This document shows, piece after piece, positions 1 through 9,930 of a stretch of 64,000 nucleotides of DNA. The position numbers were made by a program, and so were the translations under genes. Each line of letters starts with the position of its first letter. Within the stretch, counting starts at the first letter, position 1. This DNA is from Cristatella mucedo (Eukaryota; Bryozoa; Phylactolaemata; Cristatellidae). The notes below the pieces were generated by a model that searched no databases, had not been told where the DNA came from, and saw only the letters and a list, made by a program, of their open reading frames with translations. The stretch lies in NCBI GenBank assembly GCA_009760855.2, contig WPIO01000005.1:11313001-11377000 (forward strand), in the 5' to 3' direction.

Positions 1-227
1 CAAAAATTTCTAAAACTTCAGATCATACGACCATCAACACATAAAATACTGACACCGGTTGACAATATTAACCGCAATAGTTTTTATTGCATCATTAACA
101 ACGTAGGAATAAAATAAAATTCAATGCAGCTTGTCAATCTTCTACATCTCAGTATCAATATTTTGAGCCACTCCCATAAGTAATCTATAAACTCTCTATT
201 TTCCTTGTCATAGACGACAGTAATGAT

Positions 228-1075
228 TCATCCATTCAGTCTGCCGTACACAGGGGACCCAGGTAGTGGTGGATCAACGGCAAGCAACTGCTCTATTTCC
301 TCGTTGCTAAGTCTTTGGCACCAAACTAGCCCTTTCAGAAATTTCCATATAGTGGAATGAACTTCACCATAAACAGTTTGAAGTTGATGGTGCCACGCCC
401 TGACAATATTGGTAGTTCTGGTTCCATCATTCACCACAAAATCATGCAAATTCCACAGGGCTATTGGAAATGTTGAGCGACCAAATGAACTTCTCTACGA
501 TTCAGTCTGCCTACGTAGATATAATTGAAATAGTCCATAGCTGGCTACAGATCCAAGGGAAGGAGGTCAAATAACTCCTGGAATATGGCAGTAATGTCGT
601 TTTCAGGGACAAAGGCAAGAGCAGATATAATTTTGCACCCCAGGGCAAAGTCCGCATAGTTCTCGTACCATTGCTGCAGTCCCTCTCTTTGAATTCGGAG
701 GTAGATATTTTGGCAGAGATGGAAGAAGCAATCCATGTTTGTCTCATTGAGAAAGGCTTGTCTGCACGCCTGTATTGAGGTAATCACACAATCAAAAAGG
801 ATAGAAGCTGGTTGAAAGTTCCCCGGTCTGAGGTCCTTTAGTTGCTGGAACGTAGTAAGAAGCCTATTGTTTGTTTGGCAACAGGACATGAGAGGATGAG
901 TTTATCTGAGGCAATGAATCGAGCAGAATTACGCAAACGAAGGTTAAATAATGCTACACGCACCATCCATAAACTATTTTGCTGCACTAGCCAGAACGTC
1001 TGGATTGCGCTGTGTACAGAAAAGCGAAATTCTCCTATTTCCCGACGGCCGACCACTGTCATGGAGCATGAAATC
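228..1075 (-). pseudogene. MULE (Mutator-like) transposase remnant
   Basis: This is the C-terminal half of a MULE-domain transposase of the kind often paired with a FLYWCH zinc finger. On the minus strand, 889 to 548 reads LKDLRPGNFQPASILFDC, then CFFHLCQNIYLRIQREGL and ALAFVPENDI, which match the usual order LKDL..P..I..D / CFFHL.Q...R.IQ..GL / ALAFVP. A TAG follows at 545-547 in the same frame. The next block (YIYVGRLNRR) is still readable, then one frameshift near 470 leads to FPIALWNLHDFVVNDGTRTTN and IWKFLKGL..EEIEQLLA, the usual end of the domain. Upstream (about 890-1075) similarity continues faintly across stops. The copy is dead: at least one stop and one frameshift. No terminal inverted repeat was found. 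Family identity is recognised by motif, not by search. Confidence 0.72.
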
Positions 1076-1650
1076 TTGCAAGATGCCGGTCGCTTGCTCG
1101 TATACGTATGTATTCGTATTGTACACGTGGGTCGGATTATGAGGTCTGCGAGGCATAGTGGGTTGGTGGAGAGGTGGCCAACAGTGCATCTCTGGTAATC
1201 TGTACAGTTCGTTTCAAATGTCTTACTGTACGGCTATATGGGTCCGAAGACGGTAGGAGCAGTGGTGACAGCTTGCAGACAGCTTGACAGTGCAGTCGTC
1301 TGTCGCCGGATATGCTGTCTTTAGGGTCGTGATTGCTCTCCTTGCTTGCAATGCACTGACATTGTCAGCATGTGTGTGTTCGTTGATGCGATTGACCACC
1401 CTTCGGTCCTGGATCCTTGCCTTACACAGTCCCCTTAGGCCGCAATTCCAGAATTCTATGATATCGTCCGAGCAACTTCATTCTAATCTTTCCAGTTTCT
1501 GAGTCACACTTGGTTTGCCAATAACTAGTAAGGAGGTTTAACCGTCATTTAATTTGAGAAAGTTTACTGCCATTCATGCGTGGGTGCCAGGAATACATGC
1601 AGCAAGGGCGTGTAGAAAATTCGATTTGTTGGAGGGCTGGAAGGGAATGG
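1076..1650. other. Intergenic stretch with a faint LINE trace
   Basis: No gene is supported. Bases 1485-1600 resemble 62070-62160, a minus-strand reverse-transcriptase remnant of the LINE families seen elsewhere here. The rest holds nothing I recognise. Confidence 0.35.
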
Positions 1651-1700
1651 GGTACGGACATTCCCCCCCCCCCGGACGTCCCCTTCCCGGAGATTCCCGG

Positions 1701-1873
1701 TGAGCCGTAATGGCTCACTAGGTAAGGCGGTTGCTTTTCACGACCTCGGCCCCTAGGTCGTGGGTTCGAATCCTGTGGTGGGCGATCCTTTATCGCCACT
1801 GCAAGTGGTGGTGATAGCCGTCAAGGCTCTTCAGTTGCTATACAAAAAAGAGGCTGTTAAATCAGCTAGTATT
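1701..1873 (+). mobile_element. SINE-1 (tRNA-derived)
   Basis: Contains an A-box-like TGGCTCACTAGG and a B-box GGTTCGAATCC, the internal RNA polymerase III promoter of a tRNA-derived SINE. It is followed by the family body (CCACTGCAAGTGGTGGTGAT, AAGGCTCTTC) and tail (GGCTGTTAAATCAGCTAGTA). Near-identical copies occur at 37671, 34871 and 59277. Confidence 0.85.
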
Positions 1874-2199
1874 TTTTTTTATTCCCCCCCCTTGGGGTAG
1901 GACATTCCCAGTATATGGTTTAGGGTTTACGGTTTTAGGCTTCAGGATTTAGTGTTTAGGATTAAGTGTTTTAGGGTTTAGTGTATAGGGTTTATGATTT
2001 AGGGCGGTTTCTGCCTCTGGCACGCCCACTAAGACAGGTAGGAACACGTGCCTGGCGGTGTCGAGCGGGACCGAACTCCAAACTGTATAGTTCTCCGACG
2101 CTGCCGCTCACTCCATGAGAAACCATGCTTCCAATCCACCCATCCTTCTAATTATACGGAGTTAATTTTATTTTAATAGATCATGAACTTCATTTGACT

Positions 2200-2310
<111 letters not shown>

Positions 2311-2419
2311 GCCATACCCGGGGGAATGTCTGGGGGAAATGTCCTAGGGTCCACAAGGGGGGAAATGCCGGGGGGGAACGTTCAGGGGGAATGTCCTACA
2401 ACCAAAGGATCAAAGCAAA

Positions 2420-3110
2420 GGTACAACTTAAGTGTCATCTGCATGAAAGTGAAACTTTATATTGTGCTTGGCGATAACATTGGCAAGAGAAAGAAAGAAA
2501 GAGAGTATAAATTGCGAAAAGAAGCAGACCAAGCACAGATCCCTGAGGTACCCCATGTTCCAGAAATTCCTCGGATGATCTTTGTCCGTTCACATCGATA
2601 CTTGGGAGTCAACCACTGAGACAGGATCCCTACCATTGCAGTGCTGTGCCAGTGATGCCCAGACGTGACGAGAGGCACTCAAGATGGACTTGGTGATCAA
2701 TTGTCTCAAATGCTGCCGAAAGGTCAAGCAAAATAAGCAGATAGACTTAACCCAAGTCTGCATTACCAAGAAGGTTGTTATACACCCGAATAAAGAAGAG
2801 GCAATTTCAACACCACCCTGAAACATGATTATGGTTTGGGGATACTTTCCTAGTGTTGGTACTGAATCACTGCACCACATTCAAGCCATTAGAAACCATA
2901 ATGCCATAGCAACATATTGCCAAACATAGGCATTCCATGTGCTCGATGACTGTTGGGCTACAGCTATATTTATCAGCAGGATAATGAGCCAGTTTTCAGA
3001 TGACCCTATTGCCGGCAAGAGTGAAAAATCTATGGCCCTGAGTGTATGAAACAGATTTACCAATTCCGTGGTGCAACAAGTGATGTAGGCTGATAGAAAA
3101 ATCGACAAGG
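2420..3110 (-). mobile_element. CR1/L2-type LINE reverse-transcriptase fragment
   Basis: On the minus strand, 2745-2640 reads ILLDLSAAFETIDHQVHLE, the RT palm block of CR1/L2-type LINEs. Across frameshifts it continues to the FLSG.PQGSVLG region and a shifted trace of the YADDTQL block near 2440. Several stops and frame changes make it a fossil. The part from 2880 to 3110 is only loosely similar. Confidence 0.65.
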
Positions 3111-3299
3111 AAGTAGCAAGGTATGTTGTTTCTACACTTTTCCTTAACAGAGTTTCAGTTATATTATTATTAACAGAGTTTAAGTTATATCAGTTTAAGA
3201 ATTTCTCCTATGTCAGCATGACAAGCTTTCAGTTAAGACAGTCATAGCTACCTCTAAGGGCTTGGATTATATGTATTTAATGCTAAATACTATAAGTAT

Positions 3300-3412
3300 A
3301 CAAGTGATGCCAACGTTCAGCGCAGACGAATGGCAGCAGCAATCCAAGAGCAGATCCCAGTGGAAGACAATGAATGTCTGCCCTTGCCAGGCTTGACCAT
3401 CACTCTATGCTA
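3300..3412 (+). other. Short coding-like stretch, unknown
   Basis: The frame from 3305 to the TAA at 3410 reads MAAAIQEQIPVEDNECLPLP in its middle and has a protein-like composition. I recognise no family. It may be a transposon remnant or an exon; no clear splice acceptor precedes it. Confidence 0.25.
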
Positions 3413-3589
3413 ATTAATAATACCGAGAAAAATAGGACATTTGAATAGCACCTTTAGAGAACCTAATCTCTTTCTAGGAACTTTATAAATGCTGTAAGAA
3501 AAGGATGTCAATATTCTAAAATAACACGCACAGTGCATGCATAAGCAAACATAGGACAATTCACAAGCATTCAGCAAATGCTGTGAGAA

Positions 3590-3840
3590 ACAGGTGTACG
3601 ATCAGCTTCTTTTTAAATGCCGTTAAGCCAGCAGATGTCGTGTCGTCAGTCAGGAGTGATTTCCAGGCTTTGCAAGTATGAATTATATATAGGCAGGACC
3701 TTCAACGGATTTGAGGTTGGTTCGAGGTACAGCTAAATGCCTTGAGCCAGAAGAGCAGGTGGTATTATGCCTGGACTGGTTTCTATATAGGATACAAACC
3801 TCAGCAAAGCCGATTACATTCGATTGACCATGCTGCCTAG
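3590..3840 (-). mobile_element. LINE 3' coding-end fragment
   Basis: The minus strand carries the block PRTNLKS followed by a remnant of the AP..WN.LP region, which is the C-terminus of the LINE-B type ORF2 seen intact at 56378-56707. Stops interrupt it. Confidence 0.55.
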
Positions 3841-4262
3841 TCTCATCTGAAGACTTGTTTTTGGAGAGACAAAACTTCAGTTACAATATAGTGTTAAAAT
3901 ATCAACATGCTGCTACAGCACGAGCAATCCAAAACACAGAACAATTTTACATGCAGATTCAAGCACTCACTTTTGGCAAACCCTATTCAGCCATTTTTTC
4001 TTTCTCCTACCAGCACACTGCTACTTCAAAAAATAGTTTTCTATACCGTTATGCAATTCCCAACAGATGGACCATAGAAATATAAAAAAATGCTTCTATT
4101 GACGAGCGACTGGCAACGATGAGGCCAAGACATGCAGCCGTTGACTGGAATTATTATTTTGGCATTTTTTATGATGCCAGAAGTGGTTAACGCCACAACC
4201 GAAGTGCATGCAATAGCATCTCGATAGGAGCAAAGTTGCAAAATCTGCATTACTGTTCTTAC

Positions 4263-4634
4263 CCCCAGCAGGTTTTCTAGTTCGGCAACCTGCGCTGATG
4301 AGTAATCCAATCCATCTTCTTGGTGTTCTCGAGGTAGCAGAACTTGGTCAGGCTCCTCTGTAGATAAGCTGGGCCTTATATCTGAGTCCTGCCGTGGAGT
4401 GTCAGCTAATGTCTTGCATGGCTGGCCATTAGAAACTGGCACCACGTCCATCGAGGATGATGCTGCAGATGCAGCCTCTACCATGGGCTTAGCCACAACC
4501 GTTTCAGCTTTACTAGTCTGGCAGAAGTCGTGGCCAGTCACACCTGACTGAATAGTCGTTGACCTCTTGTCACTGGTTATTGGTAGCAGGGTGACTGGTA
4601 GCACCCTAGAATCTGCTTTCCGGTCTTGATAGGC
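4263..4634 (-). CDS. DAXX: DAXX-like coding exon 4 (linker)
   Basis: Acceptor TTCGCCTTACAG/GCC; donor CTGGGG/GTAAGAAC. It has 124 codons in phase 0. It begins AYQDRKADSR directly after ..GELK, as in the family, and is mostly low-complexity Ser/Thr/Ala. It ends in a short helix VAELENLLG. Reading on past 4263 enters intron sequence. Confidence 0.75.
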
Positions 4635-7600
4635 CTGTAAGGCGAACAAACGTGAATCGATAAATTAAATCCAAAAAAGAAGTCGGGAGATTGATATCAG
4701 CTACTGTAAATCATTCGTTACTGTAAATCTAGCAGAGCAAGCTACTGCTCTGCAGCAAGACTGCACATTGAATTGGCCAACAACTTGTACTGTCAACTGA
4801 TCTACTAAGTAAGCAGCTCAGCCAAACACCAACGCCTGCACTCAAAATATAATGAGAATAAGCTGGTTTGGTCCAGCGATATAGGTGCTCGTCCCGACCA
4901 AGGTCTGGCTGAAGTAGTGGGCTCGAGCTCCGAAGCTGCATATGTGAAGCGCCTGAATAGAGATCAAGTTCTCTTGGGGCGCTATACATATGAATTAAAT
5001 AAATAATTACATAATAAATCGCTTCCAGATGTATTTCTTTTGAACAACATCAAGTGAATGAGCAAGCTTATTCAGTGTGAATTCCATGCAGCATACAGCT
5101 TGCTGGAACAGTGTCAGTCCACGGAGCTGTGTTCATAAGACCACCAGTGCGGCCTCATGTACTAGCATACAAAGGGCCTAGTCTAAGAAGCACATACAGT
5201 CATTACTATTTAGTCACATCCCCTAGTTACCGACCGAGTTTTGAAGTTCGTAACCCTTTTTAAGAAGCTCCATGGCCTGTGCTAGCTCATTCTACAGTGG
5301 AAGAGGAGGGGGCAGGGCAGGGCAGGGCATGGGGAGGGGCAGGGCAAGAGGAGGGCAGGGGCAGGACGAAGAGAGAGAGAGAGAGGACGAAAATGCAAGG
5401 AAGTAAAGATGCTACTCTAGGTAGCCCGTCACTACCGATTTTCTCATTCGGGTCGAAGCACCAGTGAATGAATAACAGATTTGCCATTAACATTCTTTTA
5501 CTAACTAATCAAAACTCACGGCCAGCCAGTCTTTAATGTTCAGACTCTGATAACCTTTAACAGTTTGCAATCCTTCAAAGTCTCACTGCCTCCGGGCAGG
5601 ACAACGAATGTGTGCTAAATGGTCAGCTGCTTCGACAGATGCTTCACTAACCGGCCGTTTCTCAAAAAAATACTAGCTGATTTAACAATCTCTTTTTTAT
5701 TATCAGCAGAAGAGCCTTAAAGGCTATCACCACCACTGCATATGAATAAGGTATTGCCCACCGCAGGATTCGAACCCATGCCCTCGGGACCGAGAACGTG
5801 AAGAGAAACCGCCTAACTTGGTGTGCCACCACGGCTAGCACACCTACTTCCTGTTGGTGGGCTACGCATATTTTTCAGCCAAGGGATGGACCCTCAAGCT
5901 GAACCTTGCCACCGACAACTGAACAGACGATAATAATCAACATCACAGTGCCGTTCGACCAACGCACCCATGCTCTGTTAGTGGAGGCTCAGATGGTCAA
6001 AGAGTACACAGGCATCGGGTTGAGTCCTTCTAGCCTCCAGGTACCAGTCGCAGTGTTCAGGTCTTTAGTGGACAATGCTCTAGGCAGCCGATCGTTGGAC
6101 AATGAATCATGCCTGGCAGACTTGAGAATCTCAGGCAGTAGCGGACAGCCTTGCAGAGCCTTTGCATCTCAGACACCATTATGAGTTAGGAGGCCGCAAG
6201 GTCCCTCTTTTGGTGCAGGTAGGCTGGGACTGCCCTGAAACTTCAGCTGGAGAGGGTTCTTGACTTCGAATTTCGGACATAGACATTCTCAGCCAATTAA
6301 TTTAGTTGATTATTCTGTGAGTTTATACAGGCGTACTTGTAGACTGACCAATAAATGTGTGAGAAATGGTACTGCCATCCATGTTGGTAGATGGTGCAGC
6401 AGCCAGGTAAGGGTCGAGGGAGAATAAGGCATCTATTTCCAAAATTAAAAGAAAAAATTCCTGCCAACCTCAACAATCGCAGACCTACTAACAGACTTGT
6501 CAAGCTTTAGCTACGTGATACCCATCTACTCTTTACAGGATTTGCTTCCTCCACACGAATTGTCCTTGATGCATGTACATATGCAGAAATTGTGTACGTT
6601 CTTATCACTTATCAGCTGAGATGCTTGCATTACAACATTTCCTTGGCTTGCCCCATTCAGTCCGTCAGGGCAATCCATCATACCTGCATGAACGGTTGCT
6701 GGCTTGCACCCTGAATTGACAAATGGTGATTGTTTGAAGATAGCCAGGTTATGCAACTAGGTCATATGTACCATGTCACTAAGCAAACTCCTAGCTGCTC
6801 AGCCTGAGTGCACTCGATGCACAGGAAGGTGCCCATTATATTTCCAAGATGGGATAAAATTTGCTCTTGCCCCGATTAGCTGATCCTTGTGCTGCATGTC
6901 CTCCACCAGAAGGGGACAGCAATGCAACAGCCCACCATGCCCCGTGGAGTGAATAGCCGGCTCCCTTTCTCTAGCTCACGAACCTACCTGCTTTTTCTTC
7001 TGGCAGAGGAAAATGCGACGGCAAAAGAATCAACAAAAATTGGTACGATTTAAAGCCAAAATGGCCAGATCGAAGCCCTTATGGTAGTTCACTTTCCTTC
7101 GACAAAGAAAATACAGGTCTTCACTGTTTGAAAAATTTGAGTCCGGCCTGCAGGACGGATGATGAGCAAACAAAGCGCTGCTTCCTCAAGAGCTGCACCC
7201 TCAAAAAGATAGGCCACCGAAGTCACCGGCTTCCACCGAAGTCACCGGCTTCCACCGAAGTCACCGAGTTCGAACTACAGCTTACTCGCAAGAGCAGCAG
7301 GTGGGCAGAACCGCAGATCGCTGTGAGTCACATAAATGCCGCCGATGTGCCGTATCAGTTTGGCACTTGCTCTGGGACCCCACGGCAAGATAGACAGCAG
7401 GATAAATGCACAAACAGGTGCATACACACATACACACGTGCACACCCACACGCAGACACACACACACCATCGATTCAAGATTAGGGCGCTTTTACAGGTA
7501 GGCATGCACGGGTAGGGCGAACAGAAACAGTCTCCCATTAAGCTTTCTGTAAGAACAGGGTAGGAGCACCAAGTAGCTCCCGTACAGTCGCTTAGGTATG

Positions 7601-8662
7601 AGGCATTTTTCTGAAAAAGGGGCAGCACAATTTTGGCAAGTCAAGCATTCCTATAAAGGCACGATGCTCGGGACTGATCGCCTGCGACTGCAGCCGAAGC
7701 TCTGCACTCAGGAAAAGAAGGGTCACAGTTCAGCACCCGTGCCCCCTCCGTTAACGAGACACGGTTAGTAGCACATGCAAGGGCGACAATCCTTTGCTGC
7801 ACATACCTTGAGCTCGCCCACTACTTCCTTTATGTAGACAAACATCTTTCCGTCGTCTGCAGCTATCTTATTATAGGCAGCCTCCAACAAGTCGTGAAAT
7901 TCCATAGAACATCGGTATGCATTGGACGCCTTTTTATAACGCTTGTGAAGAAACACCATGACAGCCTTGCCGTCCTTGTCTTTGCCAATGCGCGTCTCGC
8001 ACAGCGTCGTCAGCTGCAAAGTGACAGGCTCGCGAGTTCGCGCGGACGAAGACCGGCGAAGACCACAGGGCGGCGGCGCGAGGCAGATATATATGCATAT
8101 ATAACACATAAAGATACAATTCATTTGTATAGCACCCAAAGATAAATTAATCTCTATCCAAGCGCTTAACATAAGCCACGGGCTCGATCGAGCCCACGGA
8201 CCTCGGTTGTCATGGGCGAGCACCTTACTGCTGGGCCAAACCACGACACGTGAGCGACGAAGCTCGGCACAAGACTTCACATACCTTCTGAAAGAGCCTG
8301 TCGGGGTCCCATGCGCATTCGCGCTTCAGACTGCTCGAAGCAGCCGCGTGCGTGTCGCGGGTTTCGTCGCTCGCAAGCGACGGCTGCAGCGATGCCTACG
8401 ACGAGAGAGGCGGGTTAAGTGCGACACTGGCAGGACGCATGCGACCGTCATCGACGGACGCCAGGCTAGCGCGGCGAGCACCATGTTCGGGAAACGCGCG
8501 CACGCTCGCTCGCGCAGCGCAGCGCGCGCTCACAGGTGCCGGCTCGAGCGCTGGCGGAGGAGGCGTTCTGGTTACGCGCGTAGAGTCTGCGGCGGCGGGC
8601 TCGTCGTCGTCCGAGTCGAGGACGATAACGCCGTCGTCGCTTATAGACCAGCTCCTAGCCAT
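4263..8662 (-). CDS. DAXX: DAXX-like histone H3.3 chaperone / SUMO-binding co-regulator, 5' exons
   Basis: DAXX is a nuclear protein that deposits histone H3.3 with ATRX and binds SUMO and transcription factors. Four minus-strand exons join in phase 0 throughout: 8662-8534, 8395-8285, 8013-7807 and 4634-4263, giving 273 codons (43+37+69+124). The start MARSWSISDDGVIVLDSDDDE resembles the N-terminal SUMO-interacting motif and acidic run of vertebrate DAXX. DPDRLFQKLTTLCE followed by FLHKRYKKASNAYR, MEFHDLLE and KMFVYIKEVVGELK matches the DAXX helical bundle, including the FVYI.E....LK signature. Exon 4 is a Ser/Thr-rich linker ending VAELENLLG, where the H3.3-binding domain begins in the family. 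The histone-binding domain, acidic region and C-terminal motif are not in the window; intron 4 would exceed 4.2 kb. Splice sites are all GT-AG. Orthology is inferred from motif order, not from a search. Confidence 0.82.
4856..5010 (+). mobile_element. SINE-2 (tRNA-derived)
   Basis: Starts AGCTGGTTTGGTCCAG (A-box region) with a degraded B-box GGGCTCGAGC. The 3' tail AAGCGCCTGAATAGAGAT...TTGGGGCGCTATACA is the family stem-loop. It lies in DAXX intron 3. Confidence 0.8.
5297..5392. repeat. G-rich low-complexity run
   Basis: Imperfect repeats of GGGCAGGGCA and GGAGGGG passing into a (GA)n tract. The opposite strand is C/T-rich. No gene. Confidence 0.85.
5670..5846 (-). mobile_element. SINE-1, reverse orientation
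   Basis: Family tail TACTAGCTGATTTAAC comes first on the plus strand, then CAGAAGAGCCTT, the paired CACCACTGC block, GGATTCGAACCCA (B-box complement) and CACCACGGCTAG. Confidence 0.8.
5906..6184 (+). mobile_element. C-terminal fragment of an R1/R2-type LINE polyprotein
   Basis: An open frame of 92 codons. The block INITVPFDQRTHALLVEAQM..EYTGI followed by DNALGSRSLDNESCLADLRI resembles the C-terminal VTVPFE...A...K..KY...VDA.VVGALG.WD..N...L region of type-1 (R1/R2-like) LINE polyproteins. It is a different LINE class from the CR1/L2-like copies that dominate the window. Only the last part is present, and the frame is lost before 5906. Confidence 0.5.
6185..7200. other. DAXX intron 3, no recognisable feature
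   Basis: No exon, repeat family or RNA gene is recognised here. Short open frames have no family motif or splice support. Confidence 0.4.
7214..7267. repeat. 19-bp tandem repeat, about 3 copies
   Basis: Unit CCACCGAAGTCACCGGCTT at 7214, 7233 and 7252, the last copy ending imperfectly. Confidence 0.95.
7415..7475. repeat. (CA)-rich microsatellite
   Basis: Imperfect CACACA/CACGCACAC tract just upstream of DAXX exon 3 in the transcript's intron 3. Confidence 0.9.
7807..8013 (-). CDS. DAXX: DAXX-like coding exon 3 (helical bundle)
   Basis: Acceptor CACTTTGCAG/CTGACG; donor CTCAAG/GTATGTG. It has 69 codons in phase 0, from LTTLCETRIG to FVYIKEVVGELK, the strongest family match in the gene. Confidence 0.88.
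8113..8277 (-). mobile_element. SINE-2 inside DAXX intron 2
   Basis: The plus strand reads family tail (CATTTGTATAGCACCC, TTAATCTCTATCC.AGCGCTT) then GGGCTCGATCGAGCCCA and CTGGGCCAAACCA, i.e. an element in reverse orientation. It fills most of the 271-bp intron. Confidence 0.8.
8285..8395 (-). CDS. DAXX: DAXX-like coding exon 2
   Basis: Acceptor is the pyrimidine-rich CTCTCTCGTCGTAG just upstream of 8395; donor CAGAAG/GTATGTG. It has 37 codons in phase 0 and ends CAWDPDRLFQK, the first part of the helical bundle. The TAG at 8396-8398, which would stop a read-through of exon 1, is the acceptor itself. Confidence 0.8.
8534..8662 (-). CDS. DAXX: DAXX-like coding exon 1
   Basis: ATG at 8662-8660; donor CCT/GTGAGC at 8533-8532. 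It has 43 codons and ends in phase 0. It encodes VIVLDSDDDE (hydrophobic core plus acidic tail, a SUMO-interacting motif) and a Pro/Ala-rich linker. Confidence 0.8.
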
Positions 8663-8905
8663 ATCTCGCTTTGAGGAATAGAGATTCGCTTTACTGCCGA
8701 CGGTTACGAATGAAGCGAGAATCGGCTAGCCCGCGAAAGACTAAGCAAACGCAACTGCGGATGCTTGAGCGTCCGACCTCGGCCTTGACTCTCTTTTCCG
8801 GTGCGGGGAATCCTCCTGCAACTTCCGGCCGTCCTGATCGTCTTATTCAGGTTAATCTAATTTGTCGGATAGATAGATCTCCAGAAGATATAGTATAATG
8901 ATACT
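8663..8905 (-). promoter_or_regulatory. Presumed DAXX-like promoter/5'UTR region
   Basis: CpG-rich sequence immediately upstream of the start codon. On the plus strand it contains ACTTCCGGC near 8820 and TTTTCCGGT near 8797, which are ETS-type core sites typical of TATA-less housekeeping promoters. The transcription start was not determined. Confidence 0.4.
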
Positions 8906-9404
8906 TTTTGGATTGTAGAACGCCTTCAGTGTAGTCTTATCAAAAGATTTACTGGACCGCGTGCCTTCGTGGCGGAACAAAGGTTGACCAATGAGAACTC
9001 CCTAAATGCATTTAATTCAGTGTCTGAGCGGGGAGGGGGGGCAGCTGGCGATTGTCCCAGCCCCCCATAGACAGATGGAAGTATAGCGTTGCCTCGGCTT
9101 ACGAGTGTCTCGACGTACGAGTGTTTCTAGACACAAGCTGTCTATCGGCCGATTTTTTGCTTTGAGTTGCGAGCTACAATTCGGGTTACGAGCCAGTTCA
9201 GATACTCAACCGCTAGCTGCCGCAGCACACGTCACACTTCGTGAGTTGGCTGAGGCCAGTAAGGGTAGGGCAGCGAACGACGTTCCGTCGCAAGACGCTG
9301 CCCTATGACCCGGGTGTGACGCCGAGCGCTGGCCTGTTGGTTCGCTCCCAGACAGACTCGTGGAAGCCACCGCGGTGCTTGGGGTACGGGCATTTCCCCC
9401 CTGG

Positions 9405-9655
9405 ACGTTCCCCCCCCCCGACATTCCCCCCCCCCGACATTCCCCCCCCCGACATCCCCCCTGACATTCCCCCCCCCCGACATTCTCCCCCCCCCCGACA
9501 CCCCACACCCCCGACATCCCCCCCCGACATCCCCCCCCCGACATCCCCCCCCCCGACATCCCCCCCCCCCCCCCCCCCGATGCCCCCCCCCCCGACATCC
9601 CCCCCCCCGACATTCCCCCCCCCCCGCACATTCCCCCCCCCGACATTCCCCCCTG
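9405..9655. repeat. GACATTCCCCCCC minisatellite
   Basis: About sixteen imperfect units of GACATNCCC(C)n with variable C-run length. The opposite strand is (GGGGGGAATGTC)n and is G-quadruplex prone. Confidence 0.9.
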
Positions 9656-9673
9656 GGGTAGGACATTACCCCC

Positions 9674-9930
9674 CCAGTAATTGGTTTAGGGTTTAGGTTT
9701 TAGGGCTTAGTGTTTAGGGTTTTAGGATTTAGGGTTTAGTGTTTAGTGTCTAGGGTTTAGGGTTTAAGGGTTTAGGGTTTCTAGGATTTAGGGTTTCTAG
9801 GATTTAGGGTTTCTAGGATTTAGGGTTTAGAATTCAGCGTTTAGGGTTTAGGGTTTAGGGTTTTTAGGATATAGGCTTTGGCGTTTAGGGCTTAGAGTTT
9901 AGGGTTTGATGTTAGGGTTTTAGGATTTAG
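9674..9930 (+). repeat. Degenerate TTTAGGG array
   Basis: About 35 units of TTTAGGG and variants (TTTTAGGA, TTTAGTG, TTTCTAGGA) on the plus strand. The 7-mer is a known telomere-type unit in plants and some protists, but here it is interstitial and part of a transposable element. Confidence 0.9.

Noticed and set aside
1701-1790. tRNA gene
   Set aside because: A and B boxes are present but the sequence belongs to a repeated family with a long shared 3' body; it is a SINE head.
4041-4262. Extension of DAXX exon 4 past 4263
   Set aside because: A strong GTAAGA donor ends the exon, and the sequence beyond shows no DAXX similarity.
8093-8119. TATA box at the ATATATATGCATATATAA run
   Set aside because: It is the AT-rich tail next to the SINE-2 in DAXX intron 2, not near a start site.
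8396-8533. Open frame continuing from DAXX exon 1 to a TAG at 8396
   Set aside because: The GTGAGC donor at 8533 and the pyrimidine-rich acceptor ending in that TAG make it a 138-bp intron; the spliced product matches the family better.
9206-9696. Gly-rich and Pro-rich frames on both strands
   Set aside because: They are translations of the C-rich minisatellite, not proteins.
9674-9930. True telomere or chromosome end
   Set aside because: The array is degenerate, interstitial, followed by unique sequence, and repeated as part of an element at 1915-2005.
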